This document shows, in pieces, positions 52,596-62,000 of a stretch of 64,000 bases of DNA. Within the stretch, counting starts at the first letter, position 1. Every line of letters begins with the position of its first letter. The notes beneath the pieces were generated by a model that saw nothing but the letters and a program-made list of their open reading frames with translations, was not told the DNA's origin and ran no database searches. A program made the translations under genes and the position numbers. This DNA comes from Psychromonas sp. MME1 (GTDB lineage Bacteria > Pseudomonadota > Gammaproteobacteria > Enterobacterales > Psychromonadaceae): positions 2,294,001 to 2,358,000 of the forward strand of contig NZ_CP160906.1 of the NCBI RefSeq assembly GCF_041080865.1, written 5' to 3'.

Positions 52596-53873
52596 ATGAT
52601 TAGTTTTATTAAACAGCAATTACACCTTTTCGCTAAGCAACATGGAGAGACACCCTGTGACAATTTAGTGATTTCATTACCTCTGTTCGATTTACTCGCA
52701 TTTTTAAAAGGTCAAACATTAGCCCCATCACCCATTTACCCGAGTATCTATTGGCAAGATAGAAATCAACAACAAACGATTGTCTGTTTAGGACAAATCG
52801 AAGAGCATTATTGCGTGCCCAACGTAACAGATCCACAAGCTTGCTATTTTGGCGGTTTAGCCTTTCAACAACAAGGGGAACAGTGGCCTGATTTTCCAGC
52901 GGTTCGTTTCATTCGCCCGGCATTGGAATTTAAACAATACGCAGATAAAGTAACATTAACCTGTCACTTTAATGGGCAGAATGGCATTCACAGCACCGAT
53001 GCATTAGTTACACAATTACAGACTATCGCCCCCTTAAGTAAAAATCACAGCACCATATTGTCTCGTACGGAGCGGCCCAATCAACAACAATGGGCTGATT
53101 TAGTCGAACTGGCTATTGAATACAAAGCATTACTCCCCAAGGTAGTGCTATCGCGGCAGACGGAAATAATCTGTGCAAAAAAAATTAACCATGTTGATTT
53201 ATTAGCTGAATGGCAAAAGGCCAATAAAGCGAGTTTTCATTTTTCTTTTCAATTTTCACAAAAACATGCCTTTATTGGCTGCTCACCGGAACGGCTTTTT
53301 TGCCGTAATGGTAATCAACTTAATACGGAAGCGTTAGCAGGTACTATCAACCGTGGTCGTAATGAAAAAGAAGATCAATTTTTATTACAAAGCCTGTTAA
53401 CGGATAAAAAAATCGACCGTGAAAACTATTTGGTACAAGAATTTATAATTGCCAATCTCAAACAACTTAAAGCGACGGTCTGCTGTGATGATGCTCGGGT
53501 GATGCAACTACAGAATGTACAGCATTTGTGTGTCCCTATTAAGGCAACCCTCGCAGCTAACACCAATGATGCAAGTCTACTCCATAAGTTGCACCCCACC
53601 CCCGCGGTTGGCGGTTCACCAAAACATCCCGCCCTACAATTCATTAACGACAATGAACCCTATATACGTGGTTGGTATGCAGGGGCCGTCGGTTATTTGA
53701 GCGCACAGAAAAGTGATTTTAGTGTCGCAATTCGTAGTGCCTTAGTAAAAGATAACAAAATTAAACTCTTTGCAGGTGCGGGGATTGTCACGGGCTCTAT
53801 CGCACAACAAGAATGGCAGGAGCTCGATAATAAAATTCATACTATATTAACTATTTTATCGTCACAACAATAA
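52596..53873 (+). CDS. menF: Isochorismate synthase MenF
   Basis: MenF converts chorismate to isochorismate, the entry to menaquinone. The 425-residue protein has a chorismate-binding domain: LPKVVLSRQTEI near residue 178, GCSPERLF near 228, EALAGTINRGRNEKED near 247, and PTPAVGGSPKHPA near 333. The N-terminal region is divergent, as usual. It lies 10 bp before menD, and menC and menE are not in the window. Confidence 0.93.
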   Translation: MISFIKQQLHLFAKQHGETPCDNLVISLPLFDLLAFLKGQTLAPSPIYPSIYWQDRNQQQTIVCLGQIEEHYCVPNVTDPQACYFGGLAFQQQGEQWPDFPAVRFIRPALEFKQYADKVTLTCHFNGQNGIHSTDALVTQLQTIAPLSKNHSTILSRTERPNQQQWADLVELAIEYKALLPKVVLSRQTEIICAKKINHVDLLAEWQKANKASFHFSFQFSQKHAFIGCSPERLFCRNGNQLNTEALAGTINRGRNEKEDQFLLQSLLTDKKIDRENYLVQEFIIANLKQLKATVCCDDARVMQLQNVQHLCVPIKATLAANTNDASLLHKLHPTPAVGGSPKHPALQFINDNEPYIRGWYAGAVGYLSAQKSDFSVAIRSALVKDNKIKLFAGAGIVTGSIAQQEWQELDNKIHTILTILSSQQ

Positions 53874-53883
53874 GTAGAACGCG

Positions 53884-55626
53884 ATGCAGACTCCTTGTCA
53901 CCAAAACAATTCATTTCCAACGCACTTTGCCAATATTAATCAACTATGGGCAACTCTTTTTATTGAGGAGTTGGTCCGTAATGGTATTCGTGATTTTTGT
54001 ATTGCACCCGGCTCTCGTTCAACACCACTTACTCTTGCCGTTGCGACCCGTAGCGATGTCAACACACATCTCCATTTTGATGAGCGAGGACTCGGCTTCC
54101 TCGCATTAGGGATCAGTCAAGCCACTAACAAACCAGTTGTAATTATCACGACATCAGGTACTGCCGTTGCCAACCTCTATCCGGCGGTGATTGAAGCGAG
54201 ACAAAGTCAGCACCCTTTAATCATTCTTTCCGCTGACAGGCCGCCACATTTGCTCGATTGCGGCGCAAATCAAGCCATTGACCAGTATGCTATTTTTGCC
54301 AATTACCCGATATTTTTTAAACAACTGCCCATGGCGACATTAGAGATAACGCCCTGTTACCTATTAACAACCATTAATCAAGGCCTCGCCAAACAACAGA
54401 GTAGCCCAGCCCCCATTCACTTTAATATTGCATTTTCAGAGCCCCTTTATCCGCGCGAAGAGCTGATTAATTATCAAGATTATTTAGCCCCTTTACAACG
54501 TTGGTTAACAAACTCAATCCCCTTTACCTCTTATATGCAAGATAACGTTAGCGATAGGCTCGACACGAGAGAACACCGTTCAGGCAAAAAAGTACTGATT
54601 ATTACAGGACGTTTGACCAATAAAGAACAAGCATTACAAATTGCTCAGTTTGCCAAGCTTAATCATTACCCCTTGTTTGCCGACATTCAATCGTCACTTG
54701 CAAAGCATAATCAACAGATTACCTATTATGACCTACTCTTGCTCAATCCAAGCTTTACAACAAAGTTAGCAGAAGCTGATATCATCATTCAATTTGGCGA
54801 TCAAATAGTCAGCAAACGATTAGGGGAGTTTATTACACAATTCACGGGCGAATATTGGCTAATTCAAGAGGGTAACCAGTGCATCGATCCTCATCATCAA
54901 CTGCAACAACGATTTAACTGCACAAGCAGCGAATGGATTAATCAGCAGAGCGCGTTAACTGCAAGTAACGTCAACTGGCTGACTAATTTAATAGAATATG
55001 ATCTACAAATAACAGAAAACCATATATCACCATTGCTTAACTCCTCTGTTTTTTGCGAAATAAATATTACCCATCAACTCGGTAAACTGATCGGCAAAAA
55101 TAATTCGCTCTTTATTGGTAATAGCCTGCCAATCCGTATTGCCGATATGTTTATGAGCCACGATGAAATTGATATATTCACTAATCGCGGAGCAAGCGGT
55201 ATCGATGGTTTAGTCGCAACAGCTGTCGGTGTTGCGAAAAATCATGGGTGTACAACCACACTATTACTGGGTGATACTTCGTTTCTCTATGATTTGAATT
55301 CATTAGCACTGTTAAAACAGTTACACTCGCCTTTTATCATTGTTGTTATCAATAATGATGGCGGTGCTATATTTAATCTTTTACCCGTACCCGAACAACA
55401 TAAACAAAGGTTTTATCAACTTCCCCATGGTTTAACCTTTGCAGACACCTGTAAACAATTCTCTATCGATTATTATCAACCAGCACATTTGCAAGAATTC
55501 CAACTCTGTTATCAAAAAGCAGTAAAGAATAGAGCATCTTTAATTGAGATTTGTGTAAAAAACGAGCAAACTAGCAAACAACTTGAACAACTCAAAGAGC
55601 AGCTTAAATATGCCACTTTTTTATAG
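53884..55626 (+). CDS. menD: 2-succinyl-5-enolpyruvyl-6-hydroxy-3-cyclohexene-1-carboxylate synthase MenD
   Basis: MenD is a thiamine-diphosphate enzyme joining isochorismate and 2-oxoglutarate. The 580-residue protein has the N-terminal FCIAPGSRSTPLTLA and FDERGLGFLALG blocks, SADRPPHLLDCGANQ, and the C-terminal ThDP motif GDTSFLYDLNSL followed by VINNDGGAIFNLLP. It overlaps menH by 17 bp, suggesting translational coupling. Confidence 0.95.
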   Translation: MQTPCHQNNSFPTHFANINQLWATLFIEELVRNGIRDFCIAPGSRSTPLTLAVATRSDVNTHLHFDERGLGFLALGISQATNKPVVIITTSGTAVANLYPAVIEARQSQHPLIILSADRPPHLLDCGANQAIDQYAIFANYPIFFKQLPMATLEITPCYLLTTINQGLAKQQSSPAPIHFNIAFSEPLYPREELINYQDYLAPLQRWLTNSIPFTSYMQDNVSDRLDTREHRSGKKVLIITGRLTNKEQALQIAQFAKLNHYPLFADIQSSLAKHNQQITYYDLLLLNPSFTTKLAEADIIIQFGDQIVSKRLGEFITQFTGEYWLIQEGNQCIDPHHQLQQRFNCTSSEWINQQSALTASNVNWLTNLIEYDLQITENHISPLLNSSVFCEINITHQLGKLIGKNNSLFIGNSLPIRIADMFMSHDEIDIFTNRGASGIDGLVATAVGVAKNHGCTTTLLLGDTSFLYDLNSLALLKQLHSPFIIVVINNDGGAIFNLLPVPEQHKQRFYQLPHGLTFADTCKQFSIDYYQPAHLQEFQLCYQKAVKNRASLIEICVKNEQTSKQLEQLKEQLKYATFL

Positions 55627-56407
55627 AGTAGATGGTCAACGAAGTAACCCTACCTTGGTTTTCTTACATGGTTTTTTAGGTAATAGTGATGATTGGAATG
55701 AAACCATTACTCAGCTTAAGGAGCGATTTTATTGCATTTGCATAGACTTACCTGGTCATGGCCACTCTATCGCCACAAATGCCCCCATCGAAAATGGTTT
55801 TGCACATTGCCATCGTTTAATCAAAAAATGTTTACAAGAATTACAAGTGACGACATTTACTCTCGTCGGCTACTCCCTTGGTGGACGTATTGCACTAGAT
55901 TACGCGCGCACTCAAAAAGATGCTAACTTACAGCGCCTTATTTTGGAATCCTCGCATATAGGCTTACACTCTGAAGCTGAAAAAAAAGTCCGCTATCAAC
56001 ACGATAAAAGTTGGGCAAAGCGCTTTGCCACGCAGCATATAGAGCAAAGTTTATATGAGTGGTATGAACAGAGTCTATTCGATAACCTATCTCCGCAGCA
56101 AAAAGACGACATCATAAATAAACGGAGCCAAAACTATGGCGTCTGTTTAGCGGGCATGCTGCTTTCGACAAGCTTAGCAAAGCAAGACCATAGCTGGGAT
56201 TACCTGCAAAACAATAGTCAAACTACATCGCCATTACCTATCGACTATTGCGTGGGTAGTGAAGATAAAAAATTCATCGCACTTGCGAAACAATTAACTT
56301 CCTTTAACTGTGTTAATATTATTGAGTTCAACGGTGTCGGTCATAATATTCATCAACAGCAACCGCGACAATACGCCCAATTTATAATAGATAATATACA
56401 TAAATAA
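55610..56407 (+). CDS. menH: SHCHC synthase MenH (alpha/beta hydrolase)
   Basis: MenH eliminates pyruvate to give 2-succinyl-6-hydroxy-2,4-cyclohexadiene-1-carboxylate. The ATG at 55610, inside the end of menD, gives 265 residues; an upstream frame start adds unrelated residues. The oxyanion segment LVFLHGFLGNSDDWN, nucleophile VGYSLGGRIALDYA near residue 89, and the late histidine in GVGHNIHQQQP are visible. Confidence 0.93.
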   Translation: MPLFYRVDGQRSNPTLVFLHGFLGNSDDWNETITQLKERFYCICIDLPGHGHSIATNAPIENGFAHCHRLIKKCLQELQVTTFTLVGYSLGGRIALDYARTQKDANLQRLILESSHIGLHSEAEKKVRYQHDKSWAKRFATQHIEQSLYEWYEQSLFDNLSPQQKDDIINKRSQNYGVCLAGMLLSTSLAKQDHSWDYLQNNSQTTSPLPIDYCVGSEDKKFIALAKQLTSFNCVNIIEFNGVGHNIHQQQPRQYAQFIIDNIHK

Positions 56408-56463
56408 CTAATAACGAATAATATTCACCCTTACTTTCCACAGCTAACAGATAATAAGAGAAA

Positions 56464-57309
56464 ATGATGCCTGAACAAGATTTTTATGCACCGATAACCT
56501 GGCAAGATAGTGGCTTAAACTTTACCGATATTCTTTACCATAAAGCCGAGGGGATTGCTAAAATCACCATTAATCGCCCACAGGTCCGTAATGCTTTTCG
56601 TCCACAAACAGTCAATGAAATGATGCAAGCGCTCAGCGATGCTCGCTACGATGAAAAAATTGGCGTGATTATATTAACAGGACAGGGCGACCTTGCCTTT
56701 TGCTCCGGTGGCGATCAAAGCGTGCGCGGTGACTCAGGTTATCGCGATGAGACTGGTGGGCATCATCTAAATGTACTTGATTTCCAACGTCAAATCCGCA
56801 CTTGTCCAAAACCAGTTATTGCCATGGTAGCAGGGTATGCCGTCGGTGGTGGCCATGTTTTACATATGATGTGTGATTTAACTATCGCAGCGGATAACGC
56901 AAAATTTGGGCAAACTGGCCCCAAAGTTGGTTCTTTTGACGGTGGCTGGGGCGCTAGCTATATGGCACGTATCGTCGGACAGAAAAAAGCACGCGAAATT
57001 TGGTTTTTATGTCGTATGTATGATGCCAAAGAGGCTCTTGATATGGGCTTAGTCAATACCGTCGTGACACTCGCCGATTTAGAAAAAGAGACGATAAAAT
57101 GGTGCCGCGAAATCTTGCAAAATAGCCCAATGGCATTACGCTGTTTAAAGGCAGCACTCAATGCAGATTGTGATGGGCAAGCTGGACTACAAGAACTTGC
57201 AGGTAATGCAACTATGCTATTCTATATGAGTGAAGAAGGGCAAGAAGGTCGAAATGCCTTTAATGAAAAGCGTAAACCTGACTTTACCAAGTTCCAACGT
57301 AATCCATAA
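56464..57309 (+). CDS. menB: 1,4-dihydroxy-2-naphthoyl-CoA synthase MenB
   Basis: MenB closes the second ring of the naphthoquinone. The 281-residue crotonase-fold enzyme has [32 protein letters not shown], the oxyanion region [18 protein letters not shown] and [21 protein letters not shown] with the aspartate that substitutes for the usual glutamate. The C-terminus [16 protein letters not shown] is typical. It starts 56 bp after menH. Confidence 0.97.
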   Translation: MMPEQDFYAPITWQDSGLNFTDILYHKAEGIAKITINRPQVRNAFRPQTVNEMMQALSDARYDEKIGVIILTGQGDLAFCSGGDQSVRGDSGYRDETGGHHLNVLDFQRQIRTCPKPVIAMVAGYAVGGGHVLHMMCDLTIAADNAKFGQTGPKVGSFDGGWGASYMARIVGQKKAREIWFLCRMYDAKEALDMGLVNTVVTLADLEKETIKWCREILQNSPMALRCLKAALNADCDGQAGLQELAGNATMLFYMSEEGQEGRNAFNEKRKPDFTKFQRNP

Positions 57310-57453
57310 GCATTAAAAGAAAGTGGCTAATTTAATCAAATTTCAATAGCCTTAAGCTATCAATTTAATTGAAATAAACGATTCGATTATTAGTGATTTT
57401 TCACGCATGCTATAAAACATAAACATATTACTTAATCAACAGAGGGAAATATC

Positions 57454-58056
57454 ATGGTATTAGTAGGCAAATCAGCTCCTGATTTTACAGCGGCAGCAGT
57501 ATTAGGTAACGGCGAAATTGTAGATAGCTTTAACTTAAAAGCTTTCGCACAGGGTAAAGAAGTTGTTATATTCTTCTATCCTCTTGATTTTACATTTGTA
57601 TGTCCTTCAGAGCTAATCGCTTTCGATAAACGTTTTGGTGAATTTCAAGCACGTGGCGTTGAAGTTATCGGTATCTCAATTGATTCTCAATTTACACATA
57701 ATGCATGGCGTAACACGGCTATCAATGATGGCGGTATTGGTGCTGTTCAGTACCCACTCGTTGCAGATGTTAAACATGAAATATGCCAAGCATACGATGT
57801 TGAATTAGCCGATGCAGGCGTTGCACTACGTGGTTCTTTCTTAATCGATAAAAACGGTATTGTTCGTCATCAGGTGGTTAATGATCTACCACTTGGACGT
57901 AATATTGATGAAATGTTACGTATGGTTGATGCATTACAATTCCACGAAGAGCATGGCGAAGTTTGCCCGGCACAATGGGCAAAAGACAAAGCTGGTATGG
58001 AAGCTTCTCCAGAAGGTGTGGCTAAATACTTAGCGGATCATAACGACGACCTATAA
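57454..58056 (+). CDS. Typical 2-Cys peroxiredoxin (AhpC/Prx family)
   Basis: Reduces hydrogen peroxide and organic peroxides. The peroxidatic Cys50 lies in DFTFVCPSEL and the resolving cysteine in HGEVCPAQW near residue 171. The 200-residue length and C-terminal helix fit typical 2-Cys enzymes. No ahpF reductase follows, so reduction by thioredoxin is likely. An AGAGGG ribosome site precedes the ATG and a strong terminator follows. Confidence 0.93.
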   Translation: MVLVGKSAPDFTAAAVLGNGEIVDSFNLKAFAQGKEVVIFFYPLDFTFVCPSELIAFDKRFGEFQARGVEVIGISIDSQFTHNAWRNTAINDGGIGAVQYPLVADVKHEICQAYDVELADAGVALRGSFLIDKNGIVRHQVVNDLPLGRNIDEMLRMVDALQFHEEHGEVCPAQWAKDKAGMEASPEGVAKYLADHNDDL

Positions 58057-58081
58057 TGGTTATCTATTGTTTTATTTAGCT

Positions 58082-58112
58082 AAAAAAGGCCTCATGCTAT
58101 GAGGCCTTTTTT
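58082..58112. terminator. Bidirectional terminator between peroxiredoxin and cytochrome c
   Basis: AAAAAAGGCCTCAT and its complement form a 14-bp stem with loop GCT, with A and T runs on both outer sides. It serves the peroxiredoxin gene and the convergent cytochrome gene. Confidence 0.88.
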
Positions 58113-58137
58113 GTATGCTGCGAATCATTGCCCAGCT

Positions 58138-58442
58138 TTACTTTAATGATGAATAATAAGCCGCTATATTTGCCATATCTTCATCTGAGAGCATATCAGC
58201 TTGTGGTTTCATAATCGCAGACATCCCCCCTGACGTTGACCCGATTTATAGGCCTTTAAAGCAGATACAAGATAAGCCTCTTGTTGCCCCTTTAAATTAG
58301 GATAAATCGGCACCGCAGAGATGCCATCAGCACCATGACAAGCAGCACAAATAGCTGATTTCGCTTTCCCCAACTCAGCGTCAGCAGCAACGCAAAGCAT
58401 GGGTGAAAGCAACATTATTGATGCAAGTAATCGTTTTTTCAT
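58138..58442 (-). pseudogene. Class I monoheme cytochrome c (c5/c4-like), interrupted by a homopolymer deletion
   Basis: The ATG at 58440-58442 has a perfect AAGGAG ribosome site. A signal peptide ([12 protein letters not shown] to CVAADA) leads to the heme motif ICAACHG near residue 34. The reading frame is lost in a run of six G: QRQGG is followed by an early stop at 58209. With seven G the protein continues [28 protein letters not shown], including the methionine ligand region and ending at 58138, 101 residues in all. A sequencing error in a homopolymer is the most likely explanation. It probably carries electrons in the periplasm. Confidence 0.83.
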
Positions 58443-58472
58443 TCGAGCTCCTTTCTCTATTTTTAACAAAAA

Positions 58473-59102
58473 TTAACGAATGTGGTACAACGCGTTAATT
58501 TTATCCAGATTGTCAAAGTTCATTTCAAGATCCTTTAAACGGCCATCTTTCACGGAATAAACTAGACCATGCACAACTAATTCCTGCCCCCTTGCCCAAG
58601 CTTCTTGCACACAGGTGGTATGACAGACATTTTTTGCCTGTTCGATAACATTCAGCTCGGTCAATAAATCCAACCGTTGTTCATCACTCATTTCAGCCGA
58701 TAACTGATCACTATGTTTAACATAAATATCTTTAATATTACGTAACCAGCCATCGATTAAATCATAGGACTGCTTTTGCATTGCGGCTTTGATCCCACCA
58801 CAATCGTAATGGCCCGTAACAATAATATGTTTTACTTTTAATACATCAACGGCATATTGAATCACTGACATACAACTTAAATCAGTATGTATCACTAAGT
58901 TGGCAATATTACGGTGGACAAAAATATCGCCCGGCATCAAATCTAATAGTTGATTCGCGGGAACTCGACTATCCGAGCAACCGATCCATAAATAATCTGG
59001 GGATTGTTGATTCGCTAACTGTGAAAAAAACGTTGGGTCTTCTTCATTTATTTTTGCAGCCCATTCTTCATTTTGCTTTAATAGATCACTTAATAAGCTC
59101 AT
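58473..59102 (-). CDS. can: Beta-class carbonic anhydrase
   Basis: Hydrates CO2 to bicarbonate. The 209-residue protein has the zinc ligands Cys42 and Asp44 (IGCSDSRVP) and His98 and Cys101 (TGHYDCGG), the same numbering as E. coli Can. The C-terminus is VYSVKDGRLKDLEMNF. It lies upstream of the cytochrome c gene, 30 bp apart and in the same direction. Confidence 0.95.
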   Translation of the reverse strand: MSLLSDLLKQNEEWAAKINEEDPTFFSQLANQQSPDYLWIGCSDSRVPANQLLDLMPGDIFVHRNIANLVIHTDLSCMSVIQYAVDVLKVKHIIVTGHYDCGGIKAAMQKQSYDLIDGWLRNIKDIYVKHSDQLSAEMSDEQRLDLLTELNVIEQAKNVCHTTCVQEAWARGQELVVHGLVYSVKDGRLKDLEMNFDNLDKINALYHIR

Positions 59103-59148
59103 AATTCTTCTCTATATAATTTAATTATAATAAGTTAGCAGGATATTT

Positions 59149-59373
59149 ATGCTTATACCATATCAAGAACTAAGTTCAGAGGCATTAGATAATTTAATTG
59201 AATCTTTTATTTTACGAGAAGGGACAGACTATGGTGAGTTCGAAATTTCTCTCATCGAAAAGAAGCATTCAATCTTGCAACAGCTAAAACAAGGTTGTAT
59301 TGTAATACTCTATTCGCAATTGTCGAATAGTGTCACCTTAATCGATAAGGATGATTTAAAAAAACAACAATGA
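59149..59373 (+). CDS. YheU-family (UPF0270) protein
   Basis: A 74-residue protein beginning MLIPYQELSSEALDNLIESFILREGTDYG with characteristic family wording through QLKQGCIVILYS. The function is unknown. In relatives yheU is also close to crp, which fits the gene order here. Confidence 0.88.
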   Translation: MLIPYQELSSEALDNLIESFILREGTDYGEFEISLIEKKHSILQQLKQGCIVILYSQLSNSVTLIDKDDLKKQQ

Positions 59374-59618
59374 TTAATATTAAAAAATAACGGATTATAT
59401 TCACAAGCTTTTTTCACTAAATCTATTAGTTCATTTTCAAGAAAAGCCTTTGTAAAAAGATAAGTTTGTTGATGAAGATCTAATTTCTGCAGTGACAAAA
59501 GCCGATAAGTGTTATCGGACGCATCTAAAAAGAGATACAATCTCTTGGTTAGTGCCACGTCATAAATAATAACAAGAGATAGCTCATTAGCTAGTCAATA
59601 CCTAATTAAAGGAATATT

Positions 59619-60257
59619 ATGATCATTACCAAACCTCAAGCAGACCCAACATTAGAGTGGTTTTTATCACACTGCCACACACATAAATATTCAGCAAAAA
59701 GTATGCTTATACATGCTGGAGAAAAAGCAGACACTCTTTATTTTATTGTAAAGGGTTCGGTAGCCGTTGTGATCAAGGATGAAGACGGTAAAGAGATGAT
59801 TTTATCATATCTAAACCAAGGTGATTTCATTGGCGAATTAGGCTTATTTGATAAAGAAGAAAACCCGATTCGTAGTGCTTCTGTAAAAGCGAAAACATCT
59901 TGTGAAGTTGCAGAGATATCCTACAAAAAATTCACTCAGCTGATCACCGTAAACCCAGAAATTTTAATGCGTTTATCTCGTCAAATGGCTAATCGTCTAC
60001 AGATCACGAGCCAAAAAGTTGGCAACCTCGCTTTCTTAGATGTAACTGGACGTATCGCGAATACTTTACTTGACCTTGCTAAACAACCCGATGCCATGAC
60101 TCACCCTGATGGCATGCAAATTAAAATCACACGCCAAGAAATTGGTCAAATTGTTGGTTGCTCGCGTGAAACGGTTGGTCGAATCTTAAAAATGCTCGAA
60201 GACCAAGGCTTAATTTCAGCCCACGGTAAAACCATTGTGGTATTTGGCACCCGCTAA
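59619..60257 (+). CDS. crp: cAMP receptor protein CRP
   Basis: Global activator responding to cAMP. The 212-residue protein has the cyclic-nucleotide pocket [21 protein letters not shown] near residue 70-92 and the helix-turn-helix [24 protein letters not shown] near residues 168-191, with the recognition helix SRETVGR. A maltose regulon, nag genes and PTS transporter in this window are classical targets. A strong terminator follows. Confidence 0.96.
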   Translation: MIITKPQADPTLEWFLSHCHTHKYSAKSMLIHAGEKADTLYFIVKGSVAVVIKDEDGKEMILSYLNQGDFIGELGLFDKEENPIRSASVKAKTSCEVAEISYKKFTQLITVNPEILMRLSRQMANRLQITSQKVGNLAFLDVTGRIANTLLDLAKQPDAMTHPDGMQIKITRQEIGQIVGCSRETVGRILKMLEDQGLISAHGKTIVVFGTR

Positions 60258-60281
60258 TTAAAAGTGCGCAGACCAAGCAAC

Positions 60282-60309
60282 AAAAACCGCTTAATATAGC
60301 GGTTTTTTT
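60282..60309 (+). terminator. Intrinsic terminator after crp
   Basis: AAAAACCGCT-TAATAT-AGCGGTTTTT with further T residues, 25 bp after the crp stop. Confidence 0.9.
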
Positions 60310-60476
60310 ATATCCTTTAATAACAATCCGCATAAGTTATGAGTGATTATTTACTTTCACAGCACAAAACTAACGCTTTCATAAAGATAAAGTACTAACA
60401 ATATTTATCTAAACTGCCACAACCGTTATAATTTAATATAATCAACAAACACGACCATACTTATTTAGGCTTACTC

Positions 60477-61154
60477 ATGAGAAAAATAATAAAACCTATT
60501 TCTAGGGAAGATAATTTCTATTACATGCTAATCAGCCTGATACTTTTACTTTTCTCTAATGCCTGCATTGAACAATTTTTTCTTGATTCTCTATTTATTC
60601 ATGAATTATTTACCCTATTAACCATCACCTCTATGTCCATATCCATTTTCGGTTTACGTTCCAGCGGCATCGCGTTTAAATCGGCAATCGGGTTAATTAT
60701 CACGATTATCGTAATGACAACGCTAATCACAAACTTTAGGGAAGCCGACCTCGCTATTACACAACTTGTTTTAATGTTAATATTTTTTTCCATGCAGATA
60801 AAATTAGCTATACAACAAGTACTGTTTTCCAGCGATAAAATAACAGGGAATAGTTTAGCGGGCTCAATTTGTATTTTTTTATTGTTAGGCATTATTTGGC
60901 TGCTACTCTACTCAATCACCATTGAATTAATGCCTAACTCATTCTCCGGTCTACCGCAAGATACATGGCCAGGTAATTTCTCAGGGATCATCTATTATAG
61001 CTTTGTTACCTTAACCACATTAGGCTTCGGCGATATATTACCGCTCTCTCCCACTGCACGTTTCTTAACCTATATGGAAGCCATTGTGGGTGTCTTTTAC
61101 ATGGCAATCTTCGTTTCTAGTTTAGTGGGTGCAGCAATGCAGCGTAAAAGCTAG
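60477..61154 (+). CDS. Potassium channel family protein (two-helix pore domain)
   Basis: The 225-residue membrane protein has about six hydrophobic segments. The last two flank the pore helix and selectivity filter: YYSFVTLTTLGFGDILPLSPTARFL near residues 178-202, where TLGFGD replaces the usual TVGYGD. The N-terminal segments (about 16-90) are not a recognisable voltage sensor. No cytoplasmic RCK domain follows. The following gene starts 5 bp after the stop, suggesting an operon. Confidence 0.85.
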   Translation: MRKIIKPISREDNFYYMLISLILLLFSNACIEQFFLDSLFIHELFTLLTITSMSISIFGLRSSGIAFKSAIGLIITIIVMTTLITNFREADLAITQLVLMLIFFSMQIKLAIQQVLFSSDKITGNSLAGSICIFLLLGIIWLLLYSITIELMPNSFSGLPQDTWPGNFSGIIYYSFVTLTTLGFGDILPLSPTARFLTYMEAIVGVFYMAIFVSSLVGAAMQRKS

Positions 61155-61159
61155 ACCGT

Positions 61160-61975
61160 ATGTTTTATGAAGGGAGAGAAAAACGTTTAGAAATAATTAT
61201 AACTGGGCATAACCTACTAGAATATTCAGAGTCATTTTGGATAGAGATGGTCAGTGAAGCGAATACCAATATCCTTTCACAAATTAAAAATAAACATATT
61301 AGTGCCTATTTATTATCAGAATCGAGCCTATTTGTTTGGCATAATAAAATTTTGCTCATCACCTGCGGTAACACGCATTTAGTGAAAGCGGCACAATATT
61401 TCCAAAAAAAAATCCCCAAAAAGAATATTATTTCATTACTATTTCACCGCCACCAAGCGATACAGCCAAATCGACAAAAAAGTAGTTTTGAACAAGATAG
61501 TCAACTTTTAACGGCAGATCTTAATGGTATCACTCAGCACTGGCGAGGCGATTATCGAGGCGATCTATTCTATTTTACAAATAAAGAGCCTAACTCCGAT
61601 TACAAACAAATCTTAATGTGTCATAACTTAACAGGTGAGTTAACGGAAAAGGCGCAATCCGGTTTACTTTCAACGGCAGAGATGGAGAGTTATCTCTCCA
61701 TTAATTGCTTTTTCGACGACCTTATCATTGATCAATTTACCTTTGAACCTAAGGGCTATTCATTAAATGCGGTCTGCGCAAATGACTACTTAACTATTCA
61801 CCTTACTCCTGAAAAGTTAAGTAGCTATCTAAGTGTGGAAACCAGTTTTAACAACGCTAACAGCAAGGCACTGATGGCGCATATTGTAAAACTATTCAAA
61901 CCACAACAGAGTCATTTAATGTGTTTTAACTCAACAGAGCAAAGTGCGTTACAGATAAGTTTACATCCCCACTAA
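61160..61975 (+). CDS. Eukaryotic-type S-adenosylmethionine decarboxylase homologue
   Basis: The 271-residue protein resembles eukaryotic AdoMetDC, not bacterial SpeD. It starts FYEGREKRLEI as human FFEGTEKLLEV. SESSLFVW around residue 54 matches SESSMFVS, where the chain cuts before serine (here Ser55) to form the pyruvoyl group. TCGNT gives Cys69, equal to human Cys82 at the same 14-residue spacing. GYSLN and TIHLTPE (Ser201, His214, Glu218) correspond to human Ser229, His243, Glu247, and SYLSVET to SYVSFET. It would decarboxylate SAM to supply aminopropyl groups for spermidine. It lies 5 bp after the K+ channel. Activity is inferred. Confidence 0.85.
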   Translation: MFYEGREKRLEIIITGHNLLEYSESFWIEMVSEANTNILSQIKNKHISAYLLSESSLFVWHNKILLITCGNTHLVKAAQYFQKKIPKKNIISLLFHRHQAIQPNRQKSSFEQDSQLLTADLNGITQHWRGDYRGDLFYFTNKEPNSDYKQILMCHNLTGELTEKAQSGLLSTAEMESYLSINCFFDDLIIDQFTFEPKGYSLNAVCANDYLTIHLTPEKLSSYLSVETSFNNANSKALMAHIVKLFKPQQSHLMCFNSTEQSALQISLHPH

Positions 61976-62000
61976 CCCCTTCCCTGGTGTGAAGAAATAG

